A DNA stretch of 64,000 bases from Rosistilla carotiformis (GTDB taxonomy: Bacteria > Planctomycetota > Planctomycetia > Pirellulales > Pirellulaceae). Position 1 is the stretch's first letter; every line of letters starts with the position of its first letter. Under the pieces are notes generated by a model, which was not told where the DNA came from, ran no database searches, and worked only from the letters and a program-made list of their open reading frames with translations. The position numbers were made by a program, and so were the translations under genes. Below are positions 8,241-17,332 of this stretch, piece by piece. Where the stretch lies: the NCBI RefSeq assembly GCF_007753095.1, contig NZ_CP036348.1, positions 6,487,411-6,551,410 of the forward strand, given 5' to 3'.

Positions 8241-11200
8241 TTGAATTTGGGCACGGACGCCAGCCAAAAGCGTGTGCGAAGGCACTGCGAAAAGCGAGGT
8301 TTGAAGACTCTTCAAACTGCCGCGATGGTAGCGTGCGCGCTCGCCTGGTCCCTGTTTGCAACGGTTTGCGTCGGCGTCGAGATCGAATTGCCACCGGTCG
8401 ATCCATCGGATCGGATCACAATTCGGGGCGACCAGCTGTCGCGTTGGACCGAAGGGCAATATGAAGTCCTGCACTTCCAAGGGAATTGCCAGATCGCACA
8501 AAACGGTCGCCAAGCGACCGGCGGACAGATGATGCTGTGGGTCGACCAACAGGGTCCCGATTCGGAGATCCCAACCAAGGTGATCGCTTACCTTGAAGAT
8601 GGCGTCGAGGTGCAGTTCGGATTCAACATCAGCAACCAAAAGCTGCGCGATCAAAATTGGCTGGGCCGATTTTACTCTCGCTTGACGCCCGACGTCGCAG
8701 CGGAGCAAAAACGAGGCGAACCGGAGAACAAGCCGGCGATCTTGGATCGGATGCGCATTGCTCACGGCCAAGGAGATCGCTTTCCGATTCAACAGGTTCA
8801 ATTCGAACTGCCCCCTGGCGGCAACACGCAGCCTGCGGCACCGCAATTCCAAACTGCGCCGCAGCTTCCACCGCAACAACCAACGACCCCACCGAATCTA
8901 CCGGTACCACCGAACCTGCCTGCGCAAAACTTGCCTCCGCAAAACAACTTACCACCACCCAACCTGACAGTTCCGCCTAGCGGAGTCTCACCGCCAGGTC
9001 TGGTTCCCGATCTGCCTCCACCACCGATGATCACCGGCAACGTCGCGCCACCTCAACAGGGAGCGATGGGGGCCGGTGGGTTGAATTTTTCGATCGGCGC
9101 ACAAGCTGTCGAAATCACTTCCCGCGGCAGCACCACCCCGACCCAGATCCAGACGATCAACCGTCCCAACACCGGCGAAACCGTGGTCGTTGCCAGCCAA
9201 GGCGTGACGGTTGTGATTCGCGACGTTCAGGCGCAAATGGCGGGGGGCGGATCGTTCGATTTGGGAGCGATCACGATCTCGGCCGACCGCGTGGTCGCTT
9301 GGTTGCCACTTCTTCAAAACCTGGAGATGTTCGGTGGCAGCCAGCCGACAACCGGGATCGATGGCGAGCTTTACTTGGAAGGAGACATCGTCTTCCGCCA
9401 AGGTGAACGGATCATCTATGCCAAGCGGATGTACTATAACATCGCGCGGCAACAGGGCGTTGTCTTAGCGGCTGAAGTGATCGCAACGACGCCCCAGTAT
9501 GACGGGCTGGTACGATTGAAAGCCGACGTGCTGCGGCAAGTCGGCCAGGGGGACTTTATCGCCAACGGAGCTGCGGTAACGACCAGCCGCCTGGGAACGC
9601 CATCGTATTGGCTGCAAAGCGGCGAGGTTCGTTTTACCGATCGAGAGGAATCGGCGGTCAACCCGTACAGCGGAGAGGCGACGGTGATCGATCGCGACAT
9701 GCGGGCGACCAGCCGTAACAACTTCGTCTACGTCGGTGGCTTTCCCGTGCTGTATTGGCCCGTCTTCGCGACCAATCTGCAGAATCCCAGCTATTATCTG
9801 ACGGGTGCAAAGGTCAAAAACGACAGCATCTTCGGAACGCAAGTCTTCCTCGACTTCGACGCTTATCAATTGTTTGGTGTCGACGCGCCGCTCGAAGGGA
9901 CCGAATGGGAACTGTCCGCCGATTACCTGAGTGATCGCGGCCCCGCGGCGGGAACGCAGTTTCGCTACTCCCGCCCCGACCTGCTGGGAATCGGTGGCCC
10001 GGTCAACGGATTCGCCGATGCCTGGGGCATTTACGACACTGGACTCGACACGCTCGGTAGCGATCGACGCAACATGACGCCAGCCCAGGAAAACCGCGGC
10101 CGCGTATTGTGGCGTCACCGGCAATACTTTGCCAACGACTGGGAAGTCACGATGGAAGCGGGGCTGATCTCCGATCGCAACTTCCTGGAACAGTATCTGG
10201 AACAGGAATGGGATCGCGACAAGGACCACACCACCGGTGGGCACCTGCGCAAATACTACGACAATCAATTGTTTGATTTCTCGGCGAAGGTTCGGGTCAA
10301 CGGATTTTTTACCGACAACAGTGAACTGCCTCGCTTCGACCACTACCTTTTGGGATCCAGCTTGCTGGGCGATCACTTCACATGGTCGTCGCATACCTCG
10401 GTCAGCTATACCAAGTTGCAGGTCGACGTGGTCCCTTCGGATCCGACCGACGCTGCCAAGTTCACGCTGTTCGAATGGGAAAAGGACCGCGAGGGGCTGC
10501 GCGCTTCATCGCGTCAGGAGCTGGCGATGCCCTTGCAGTTGGGCGCTGTCAAAGCGGTTCCGTTTGTCTCGGGCGAAGCCGCCTATTGGGGCGAGGCGTT
10601 GGATGGCCAAGACCTCACCCGGTTCCTGGGCCAAGCGGGCATCCGCGGCTCGCTGCCGATGTGGCGATTGTCCCCTCAGGTGCAGAGCAGCCTGTTGAAC
10701 ATCCAAGGGCTGGCGCACAAGGTGGAAGTGCAGGGTGAATTCTTCTTCGCCGAAGCGGACCAGAACCTGGATCAGTTGCCGATGTACGACCAATTGGACG
10801 ACAACGCGCAGGAACAATTCCGTCGCCGGTTCCTATTCAACACCTTTGGCCTGCCAGCAGGCGCTCCGCTGCCGATTGCATTCGACCCGCGGTACTATGC
10901 CGTTCGGATGGGCCTGCAACGAAACGTGACAAGCCCCACAACGGAAATGGTTGACGACCTGATGCAGGGCCGAATTGGGCTGCATCAAAACTGGCAAACC
11001 AAACGTGGCTTGCCCGGCCGCGAACGGATCGTCGACCTGGCTCAGTTCGATGTCGATCTGTTTGTCTATCCGAACGAGGATCGCGACAACTTGGGTGAAG
11101 TCGCCGGACCGTTGACGTACGATTTCCGCTATCACGCGGGCGACCGGGTGACGCTGCTATCGGATGGCTATTTTGACTTCTTCGCCGACGGACTGAAGTC

Positions 11201-11564
11201 GGTCAGCGCGGGTATCCTGACCAGCCGTCCGGGCGTCGGAAATATCTACGCCGGAATTTTGTCGCTTGAAGGACCGATCTCCAGCAACGTGTTGCAAGGG
11301 GCCGTCGATTACCGGTTGAACGAAAAATGGATCCTTTCTGCCGGATCGACCTTCGATCTCGGCGAGGTCGGAAACGTCGGGCAAGAACTGGGCATCACGC
11401 GCGTCGGCGAATCGGCCCTGATCCAAGTTGGCGTGACGGTCGACAGTGGCCGCGACAACGTCAGTTTCAACTTTCGCATCGAACCGCGGTTCTTCCCCAA
11501 CCGCAAACTCGGGCGTCTGGGCGGCCAGCTGATTCCGCCGCCGGGAGCCGAGGGGCTCGAATAA
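8241..11564 (+). CDS. lptD: LptD-like outer-membrane LPS-assembly protein
   Basis: About 1107 residues. LptD forms an outer-membrane barrel that inserts lipopolysaccharide into the outer leaflet. An N-terminal hydrophobic stretch (TLQTAAMVACALAWSLFATV) is a signal peptide. The next part (about 50-190 and 280-490) has LptA/OstA-like beta repeats, for example GELYLEGDIVFRQGERIIYA. Between them sits a proline-rich linker (about residues 190-265). The C-terminal 600 residues contain NNFVYVGGFPVLYWPVFATN, the 'P..y.P....' region of LptD, then alternating strands of a barrel. The start is uncertain: TTG at 8241, GTG at 8274 and ATG at 8325 are all possible, and only the first two keep charged residues ahead of the signal helix. 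E. coli LptD is about 780 residues, so this one is long. Confidence 0.8.
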   Translation: MNLGTDASQKRVRRHCEKRGLKTLQTAAMVACALAWSLFATVCVGVEIELPPVDPSDRITIRGDQLSRWTEGQYEVLHFQGNCQIAQNGRQATGGQMMLWVDQQGPDSEIPTKVIAYLEDGVEVQFGFNISNQKLRDQNWLGRFYSRLTPDVAAEQKRGEPENKPAILDRMRIAHGQGDRFPIQQVQFELPPGGNTQPAAPQFQTAPQLPPQQPTTPPNLPVPPNLPAQNLPPQNNLPPPNLTVPPSGVSPPGLVPDLPPPPMITGNVAPPQQGAMGAGGLNFSIGAQAVEITSRGSTTPTQIQTINRPNTGETVVVASQGVTVVIRDVQAQMAGGGSFDLGAITISADRVVAWLPLLQNLEMFGGSQPTTGIDGELYLEGDIVFRQGERIIYAKRMYYNIARQQGVVLAAEVIATTPQYDGLVRLKADVLRQVGQGDFIANGAAVTTSRLGTPSYWLQSGEVRFTDREESAVNPYSGEATVIDRDMRATSRNNFVYVGGFPVLYWPVFATNLQNPSYYLTGAKVKNDSIFGTQVFLDFDAYQLFGVDAPLEGTEWELSADYLSDRGPAAGTQFRYSRPDLLGIGGPVNGFADAWGIYDTGLDTLGSDRRNMTPAQENRGRVLWRHRQYFANDWEVTMEAGLISDRNFLEQYLEQEWDRDKDHTTGGHLRKYYDNQLFDFSAKVRVNGFFTDNSELPRFDHYLLGSSLLGDHFTWSSHTSVSYTKLQVDVVPSDPTDAAKFTLFEWEKDREGLRASSRQELAMPLQLGAVKAVPFVSGEAAYWGEALDGQDLTRFLGQAGIRGSLPMWRLSPQVQSSLLNIQGLAHKVEVQGEFFFAEADQNLDQLPMYDQLDDNAQEQFRRRFLFNTFGLPAGAPLPIAFDPRYYAVRMGLQRNVTSPTTEMVDDLMQGRIGLHQNWQTKRGLPGRERIVDLAQFDVDLFVYPNEDRDNLGEVAGPLTYDFRYHAGDRVTLLSDGYFDFFADGLKSVSAGILTSRPGVGNIYAGILSLEGPISSNVLQGAVDYRLNEKWILSAGSTFDLGEVGNVGQELGITRVGESALIQVGVTVDSGRDNVSFNFRIEPRFFPNRKLGRLGGQLIPPPGAEGLE

Positions 11565-11617
11565 CGGCAACCGATCCGCGACTGACCTAACGGGCATCGC
11601 GCCGCTACCGATCGGTT

Positions 11618-11632
11618 TGGCACGAAAATCGC
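11618..11632 (+). promoter_or_regulatory. Sigma54 (-24/-12) promoter ahead of cardiolipin synthase
   Basis: TGGCACG at 11618-11624, four bases, then TCGC ending at 11632 gives the GG/GC pair at the exact sigma54 spacing, with one departure (TC instead of TT) in the -12 element. It lies 122 bases before the ATG of the cardiolipin synthase gene and in the right orientation. The same core occurs ahead of several other genes in this window. Confidence 0.5.
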
Positions 11633-11754
11633 TACACAGGCGTGGCACGCATCGCGAACCGCGATGTTGCTGTAGAACGACCGCTACCTAAATACCAAGG
11701 GTGGCGCCAGCTATACCCGGTCCCGCCGTTTACCCCTCGATTGTTGGAGCCAAT

Positions 11755-13140
11755 ATGATATGGATCGTCGCTTACGTCAGCAGTGTCGTCGGCGCGTTTT
11801 TGACGATTCTCGCCATGACAATCATCCGCAACGATCAACGGCACAGCATCGGCCGCATCGGCTGGCTCGGTCTGGTGCTGCTGTCGCCACCCATTGGATT
11901 GATCCTGTTCCTATGGCTCGGCGGCCGCAAGATCTCTGCTGAACACGAGACCCGCGACCTCGTCGATATTCCGGCACAGCCGGGGAACGATGAGCCGCCA
12001 CGCGACGATTTCGAGGACCTTCTGCTGCATCGCGGCCTGCATCGTCCGACCGCAGGGAACCAACTCCGCCTGCTCGCGGGGGTCGCCGAAACGCGAGCTG
12101 CCTTCCTGGAGCTTATCGATTCGGCGGAAGAAGCGATCTATGTGACAACATTCATTTTGGATGATCGCGAAGCCGCCAACCGGATCGTTGACCGCTTGTG
12201 CGCGCGGGCGGAAGAAGGACTTCAAGTCCGGCTGATGTGCGATGGATTTGGATCGTTCCAAGTCTCCGAGGAGCAATTGGAACGAGTCCGTAGAGCCGGT
12301 GGCAAGGCGGAGCGGTTTAAGCCGATGTCGCAGCTGAGTCGGCTGGCCTACCTCAACTTCCGCAACCATCGCAAACTGGCCGTTGTCGATGGCAAACGGG
12401 CGATTCTTGGAGGGGCGAACCTGGTGCAGGAACAGATCGCTCCCCACGCCGACGAGGATAGTTGGTTGGATTTGAGTCTCTGGATCGAAGGGCCCGCCGC
12501 GGTGCAATTGCAGGCGGTCTTCTGCAGCGATTGGAACTTCGAAACGAAAGAAGACTTGCCTCCCACAAAACTGGAGGACTACGACGGCGAGAAGGCGAAA
12601 CATGGGGCGCGGCTGACCGTCATGCCGATCGGGCCTGATGGCCCCGATGTCATCTTGGACGACTTCTGGCTGTACGCGATCCACCAAGCGAAGCAGCGGA
12701 TCTGGATCGCGACTCCCTATTTCATCCCGCCGCCACTGGCGATGCGTTCGCTCGAATCCGCGTGCCGACGCGGCGTCGATGTGCGGATCATGGTCCCTCA
12801 AGAGAGCGACCTGCGGCCGGTCGACTACGCCCGTTTCGACTACTTCGACGATCTCGAAGAACTCGGCGCCACGCTGCTGCGGTATCCGGACAAGATGGTC
12901 CACGCGAAGGTGGGAATCGTCGACGATCGCGTTGCGCTAGCGGGGTCGGCCAATTTTGATCTGCGTTCGTTTTTCCTGAACTACGAACTTTCGGTTGTCG
13001 CCCACGACAGCGAAACGATTGCGTTGCTAGCCGATTGGTTCGACGCGATGTCGAAAAAGTGCGCCCACGGAGTGACCGACCGCTCCCGAATCCGCGCCGT
13101 GATGGCGACCGCGGTGCGGATGTTTGCATCGGAACTGTAG
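11755..13140 (+). CDS. cls: Cardiolipin synthase (phospholipase D superfamily)
   Basis: A 461-residue membrane protein that joins two phosphatidylglycerols, or related lipids, into cardiolipin. Two N-terminal membrane helices (about 1-20 and 35-55) are followed by a PLD-nuclease-type region. Both HKD motifs are intact: HRKLAVVDG with His near 205, and HAKVGIVDD with His near 383, each followed by the usual G-GG/GSAN(F/L) segment (ILGGANL, LAGSANFD). The ATG at 11755 is preferred over the in-frame GTG at 11701 because GGAG lies five bases before it and the protein then begins with the membrane helix. A sigma54-like promoter precedes it, suggesting condition-dependent membrane remodelling. Confidence 0.9.
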   Translation: MIWIVAYVSSVVGAFLTILAMTIIRNDQRHSIGRIGWLGLVLLSPPIGLILFLWLGGRKISAEHETRDLVDIPAQPGNDEPPRDDFEDLLLHRGLHRPTAGNQLRLLAGVAETRAAFLELIDSAEEAIYVTTFILDDREAANRIVDRLCARAEEGLQVRLMCDGFGSFQVSEEQLERVRRAGGKAERFKPMSQLSRLAYLNFRNHRKLAVVDGKRAILGGANLVQEQIAPHADEDSWLDLSLWIEGPAAVQLQAVFCSDWNFETKEDLPPTKLEDYDGEKAKHGARLTVMPIGPDGPDVILDDFWLYAIHQAKQRIWIATPYFIPPPLAMRSLESACRRGVDVRIMVPQESDLRPVDYARFDYFDDLEELGATLLRYPDKMVHAKVGIVDDRVALAGSANFDLRSFFLNYELSVVAHDSETIALLADWFDAMSKKCAHGVTDRSRIRAVMATAVRMFASEL

Positions 13141-13191
13141 AGCAAGGCGACGGGATCCAATCGCTCGCGAGCCCGCTCGCCATCGCAGTGG

Positions 13192-14175
13192 CTAACTGTG
13201 CCGCTGGATCGATTCGACGACGCGAACCGCATGTGAATCGGGACGGATCCCGCCACCATAGACCGATGCAAACGCCTGCGTCGCTTCAGCTCCGAACAGG
13301 AAGATCATGCTGCTGTAGTAAACCCAGACCAGGATCACCGCCAGCGACGCGGCGGCCGAACCGAGCTGAGCTCCCGGATCGCTGTTGGACAGGTACCACT
13401 GCAATCCCAGCCGTCCTGCCAGGAACAACAGCGTCGTGATCAGTGCTCCCACCGCAACGTCCCGCCACACCACCTTGGCATCAGGCATGAACTTGAAGAC
13501 TGCCGCAAAGATCACAAAGGTGACGACGAACTGAACGCCATCGTTGATCCCGCGAGCAAACACTTCGTCCATCCCGATCACGCTCGACAGTCGTTCGCCG
13601 ATCGCCGACAGGATCGTCGACACAACCAACGAAACCAACAACAGGAACCCTAATCCAAGGATCATCGCCAACGAGAGCAATCGCTTGACGAGGATCGTCT
13701 TCATGCTCGACCTCGCCGGATCGGGGCGAACCGACCAGACGCGGTTGAGCGAACTTTGGATCGCCCCGACGACTCCGGTTGCTCCCACCAAGATGCCAGC
13801 GAAACTGAGCATTGTCTTCCACCAATGCCCCCCCGCCTCGCTCTCGCGTTGCAGAATGTTTGCGATCTGTTCGGTTGCGACTTCGTTGCCCAACAACTGA
13901 GCCGCCTGCTGCTCGAGCAGTGCCCGCGCTTCGGTCTCGGCCTCGCCATTGTCGTACGCCAACGAAAAACCGAACACAAGAATCGTCAACAACAAATACA
14001 ACATCGGTGGCAACGCAAAGATCGTGTAGTAGGCGAGCGCTGCCGAGAGCGTCGTGCACTGATCGTCGACAAAACCTGTGAACGTTTCCTTGATTACCTT
14101 AAACACTCGTCTTCCAATCGATAGTTCGCCCCACCGCGAAGCGCGGCACTGCAAGATTTCCAAATGCCGCGACAT
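13192..14175 (-). CDS. YihY/BrkB-family inner-membrane protein
   Basis: A 327-residue polytopic protein. The N-terminal family signature is present: DDQCTTLSAALAYYTIFALPP, followed by a first long helix. GATGVVGAIQSSLNRVWSV and the later WRDVAVGALITTLLFLAGRL, LAVILVWVYYSSMIFLFGAE are the other conserved YihY blocks, giving six membrane segments. An insertion of acidic and Gln-rich residues (about 75-115) sits in the first periplasmic loop. The biochemical role of the family is unsettled; it was once misnamed ribonuclease BN. It is convergent with the cardiolipin synthase gene, 51 bases apart, and both act at the envelope. Confidence 0.88.
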   Translation of the reverse strand: MSRHLEILQCRASRWGELSIGRRVFKVIKETFTGFVDDQCTTLSAALAYYTIFALPPMLYLLLTILVFGFSLAYDNGEAETEARALLEQQAAQLLGNEVATEQIANILQRESEAGGHWWKTMLSFAGILVGATGVVGAIQSSLNRVWSVRPDPARSSMKTILVKRLLSLAMILGLGFLLLVSLVVSTILSAIGERLSSVIGMDEVFARGINDGVQFVVTFVIFAAVFKFMPDAKVVWRDVAVGALITTLLFLAGRLGLQWYLSNSDPGAQLGSAAASLAVILVWVYYSSMIFLFGAEATQAFASVYGGGIRPDSHAVRVVESIQRHS

Positions 14176-14390
14176 TGTACGCGGTAACGCGACGGAGCGA
14201 ATCGGATCTCCGCCGCCAGTAACAACTTCTGGTCATATTTCGTTGCAACTCATATGCCAAAGCTAGCGAGGCGGGTCTCGCGCCCTAGACGGTCACCGCG
14301 GCAGCACGATCGACAGAGTGCTGGCGGAACATCGAGCAACCTGGTCGCTGCCACTCCTGTCAGGCCACCGCTGGCACCTGAAATCCGAAC

Positions 14391-14405
14391 CGGCACGCAA
14401 AATGC
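14391..14405 (+). promoter_or_regulatory. Weak sigma54-like promoter ahead of a small unknown gene
   Basis: CGGCACG, four bases, then ATGC reproduces the GG/GC pair at sigma54 spacing, with mismatches at the first T and in the TT of the -12 box. It lies 114 bases before the ATG at 14520. I list it because the stronger members of the set precede comparable small genes. In isolation it would not be convincing. The rest of the 14176-14519 gap shows nothing recognisable. Confidence 0.3.
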
Positions 14406-14519
14406 AGATACGTCACTATCTGGGTCCAACCCATTTGCACCCCGCAGTGTGGGCTCGCTTCATCAGCGAGTGCCAAGTCGACCGACGGGGCAATCACGAA
14501 GCGATAGAGGAACGATCGA

Positions 14520-14879
14520 ATGAGTCACGAAAAAAATATCGAAGTCGAAGGCCAACTTGCCGAACTGACCAAGCTCTGCTGCGATTCGCTCGAAGCCGAC
14601 CGCGCGTCGCTCCCCGAACGGATCGAACCATTGCTGAAATCGCTGCTGATGAGCGGTTTTGAGCGGCAGAAGAAACAACCGCTGGGGGTCGAATTGGAGG
14701 CGAGGATCCTTGCTGCTTGTGAAGGTCGATCAACGCAACGTGGAGCCGAGATTCGAGGTGTGGCGAATCAGGTCCAACGCAAGTACGATTACCTGGTCCG
14801 GTGGGAGAGCAGCCACCCGAAGGATCCGCAGAAGCAAGGCACCCAACCGGCCAACATCAGCTCCGCGACCGATTCGTAA
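14520..14879 (+). CDS. Small unknown cytosolic protein (119 aa)
   Basis: I do not recognise this protein. It is acidic and helical at the start (MSHEKNIEVEGQLAELTKLC), has a central stretch DRASLPERIEPLLKSLLMSG, and ends in a polar, probably disordered tail. There is no signal peptide or membrane helix. GAGGAA seven bases before the ATG is a good ribosome site and is the main support for expression. A weak sigma54-like promoter lies upstream. It sits alone between the divergent YihY gene and the PAP2 gene. Confidence 0.6.
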   Translation: MSHEKNIEVEGQLAELTKLCCDSLEADRASLPERIEPLLKSLLMSGFERQKKQPLGVELEARILAACEGRSTQRGAEIRGVANQVQRKYDYLVRWESSHPKDPQKQGTQPANISSATDS

Positions 14880-15134
14880 ACGCCACTCGGGCCCCTGTGC
14901 TCCCGCACGAAGCACCGAGATTAGAGTTGGTCGCCATTGGCGCCGCGGAAGCATGGCCCCCCAAGCCGATGGTTATCCCGTTCGCGGTGCCAAGCGGCGC
15001 GTGATCGCGCACGGTTCTGCCAAACAAAGCTATCCCAGCTTGGTCGCCTAGAGACGATCGCCCCAAATCCCGCCGCGGCTTCCAGCGACGACTAATGCTC
15101 GACCGCAGACAATCCATCAAAGGATACGCATTCC

Positions 15135-15848
15135 GTGCTCCGTAACGCTCCGCGACATCTGCGTTCTTGGACCGCCTCAGGAATCAAATACGTGCGCGGT
15201 CGCGAACCGATCGTTCTGATCGCGTTGTTGTTGGTCGTGGCGGTCAGTTGGGGATTTATCGAATTGGCCGACGAGGTCAACGAGGGGAGCACCGGAGACT
15301 TCGACCGCTGGGTTGTCCGATCGATGCGACAAGCGGATGATCCGACGCAACCGATTGGCCCCCGCTGGATGCGAGAGGTCGGCCGCGACATCACGGGGCT
15401 CGGCGGCGTGTCGGTTCTTTCGATGTTAATTGCGGCGGCTGCCGGATTCCTGGCGATCCACCGAGCCTATCGAACGATGGTCGTATTGCTGGTCTCCACA
15501 ATCGGAGGGATCATCGTCAGTTCGTTGCTGAAACAGTTCTTCGCTCGGCCGCGCCCCGACATCGTGCCTCACCTGGCAGAAGTTTATACGAGCAGCTTTC
15601 CCAGCGGCCATTCGATGATGTCGGCGGTCGTGTATCTAACTCTGGCTGCCCTGTTGGCACCAGTGTTGAAACATTTCTGGGTGCGAGTCTACGTGCTCGG
15701 GCTGGCCGTGCTGGCGACCGGACTGGTCGGAATCAGCCGTGTCTACCTGGGCGTTCATTATCCGAGCGATGTTCTCGCTGGCTGGGCTGCCGGTCTCGTT
15801 TGGGCCGTGGGTTGCTGGTTGGTCGCGCGACGGTTCGCGTTGCGATAA
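15135..15848 (+). CDS. PAP2-family membrane phosphatase
   Basis: A 237-residue membrane phosphatase acting on lipid phosphates such as undecaprenyl pyrophosphate or phosphatidylglycerol phosphate on the periplasmic face. All three signature motifs are visible: KQFFARPRPD (K-x6-RP), SFPSGHSMM (PSGH) and SRVYLGVHYPSDVL (SR-x5-H-x3-D). About five to six hydrophobic segments flank them. The start is a GTG at 15135 with AAAGGA some 11 bases before it. The short hairpin AAACCG/CGGTTT just after the stop lacks a T run. It may act in lipid-carrier recycling; that is inference from the family. Confidence 0.9.
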   Translation: MLRNAPRHLRSWTASGIKYVRGREPIVLIALLLVVAVSWGFIELADEVNEGSTGDFDRWVVRSMRQADDPTQPIGPRWMREVGRDITGLGGVSVLSMLIAAAAGFLAIHRAYRTMVVLLVSTIGGIIVSSLLKQFFARPRPDIVPHLAEVYTSSFPSGHSMMSAVVYLTLAALLAPVLKHFWVRVYVLGLAVLATGLVGISRVYLGVHYPSDVLAGWAAGLVWAVGCWLVARRFALR

Positions 15849-16000
15849 AACCGGCACACGGTTTGCATCTGTGTTTCATCGCAAAGGTAACTAACGGTTG
15901 TTACCGACCGCTGCGACAACGAAAATGAAGACACACAAACGATGCCCTCTCGAATCGACGTTCCATTGCTTCACACCTCACGCCAGACAGGCGGTGTACG

Positions 16001-17206
16001 ATGGTAACTGAAATAACCGATATCAGCCGCCCCGTGCTGCAGCGAGCTCAAACACTCTCGCCACGAATGCGGCAGATTCGACGGTCGCTACATCAGGCTC
16101 CCGAGCTGTCGGAGCATGAGTTTGCGACAACGGCCTATCTCGCCGACCGGATCGCCGAACTCGATCTAACACCTCAATATGCCGGAGGACGCCGCGGCGT
16201 CTGGGCCGACATCGACGGAGGTGGTCCGCTGCCTGGACGGCGGGTCGCGATGCGAGGCGACATCGACGCACTGCCTCTGCAAACGCAACTGGAAGCTTGT
16301 TACGCGAGCCAAACCGCAGGGGTGATGCACGCTTGCGGCCATGACGCTCATGCAACGATGGTTTGGGGAGCGACCGCGATTTTGAAGCAGATGCGCGACG
16401 CTGGTGAGTTGCCAGCAACCTTCGCCAGCCGCTCCATCTTCCAACCTGCCGAAGAGACGAGCACCGGCGGCATCCACATGATCGATGCGGGCGCGCTGCA
16501 AGAGGTTCACTGTGCGATCGCGTTACACGTCGACCCGTCGCGTAACGTCGGCACGTTTGGCTTTCGCGATCTCGCATTCACGGCGGGCTGCGACGTCTTC
16601 GAAATGGAGCTGACGGGAAAAGCCGGCCACGGGGCACGACCTCATTTGACAGGCGACACCGTGGGTGCCGCGGCGGCGTGGATTCACGAGCTCTACTCCC
16701 GACTACCTCGCTCCTACGACGCCCGCGATCCGATTGTCGTCAATGTGGGGCAGATCCAAGCCGGGGCGGCGGCGAATATTGTTCCAGCGAAGGTGTCGCT
16801 AAGTGGAACGGTGAGAACGCTGTCGCTGGAGGCGGCCGATCACGCGAAAGATCAGATCGATCGGATCTCGCAAGCCCTTCAGTTGCGGTACCCCGTCGAG
16901 GTAAAAGTAACCTACGGACGGCACACGCCACCGGTAATCAACGATCCTTTGATCGACGCGGCGTTCCGAATCGCGGCGGCAAGAATCGTCGGAGAAGAGA
17001 ACGTGCACCAAATCGACCAACCGAGCATGGGGGCGGAAGACTTCGCCTTTTTTGGATCCAAGGTCCCCGCCGCGATGATGCGGATCGGGGTCGCGGGGAT
17101 CGAGATCGGCCAGCAACCGCTGCACACTCCGACGTTTGACATCGATGAAACGGCCCTCCCCTACGGCGCCGCCGTGCTTGCCTTGGCAGCGTTCGATCTC
17201 CGCTGA
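16001..17206 (+). CDS. M20-family amidohydrolase (hippurate hydrolase-like)
   Basis: A 401-residue cytosolic metal-dependent enzyme that removes acyl groups from N-acyl amino acids or related amides. The metal ligands are visible: HACGHDAH (His110, Cys112, His114), PAEE (Glu151/152) and CAIALHVDP (His176). GKAGHGARPHLTGDTV is the dimerisation-domain motif and MGAEDFAFF the C-terminal ligand segment. The Cys in the first motif is typical of the hippurate/IAA-amino acid hydrolase branch. GGCGGTG precedes the ATG. The GCS2-type ligase gene follows after 126 bases. One makes and the other breaks amide bonds, but nothing shows that they share a substrate. Confidence 0.9.
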   Translation: MVTEITDISRPVLQRAQTLSPRMRQIRRSLHQAPELSEHEFATTAYLADRIAELDLTPQYAGGRRGVWADIDGGGPLPGRRVAMRGDIDALPLQTQLEACYASQTAGVMHACGHDAHATMVWGATAILKQMRDAGELPATFASRSIFQPAEETSTGGIHMIDAGALQEVHCAIALHVDPSRNVGTFGFRDLAFTAGCDVFEMELTGKAGHGARPHLTGDTVGAAAAWIHELYSRLPRSYDARDPIVVNVGQIQAGAAANIVPAKVSLSGTVRTLSLEAADHAKDQIDRISQALQLRYPVEVKVTYGRHTPPVINDPLIDAAFRIAAARIVGEENVHQIDQPSMGAEDFAFFGSKVPAAMMRIGVAGIEIGQQPLHTPTFDIDETALPYGAAVLALAAFDLR

Positions 17207-17332
17207 CGCCGGAAGCAATGCGGTGTTGGAAACCGCGTGACGGTCCGTCTTCAATGCCTCAGCTCGCCCGGCGAGCGAGGATGACCTAGAACCCTCGGTT
17301 CGACCAATCATTCCTTTTGCTGGTGAGTTTCC

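Noticed and set aside
11645-11660. Second TGGCACG just after the promoter at 11618
   Set aside because: The GC pair is not at the sigma54 spacing (GCGA at the -12 place).
11650-11666. Hairpin CATCGCG/CGCGATG as a terminator for the LptD-like gene
   Set aside because: Perfect 7-pair stem but no T run and inside the leader after the sigma54 promoter of cardiolipin synthase, where a terminator would block that transcript.
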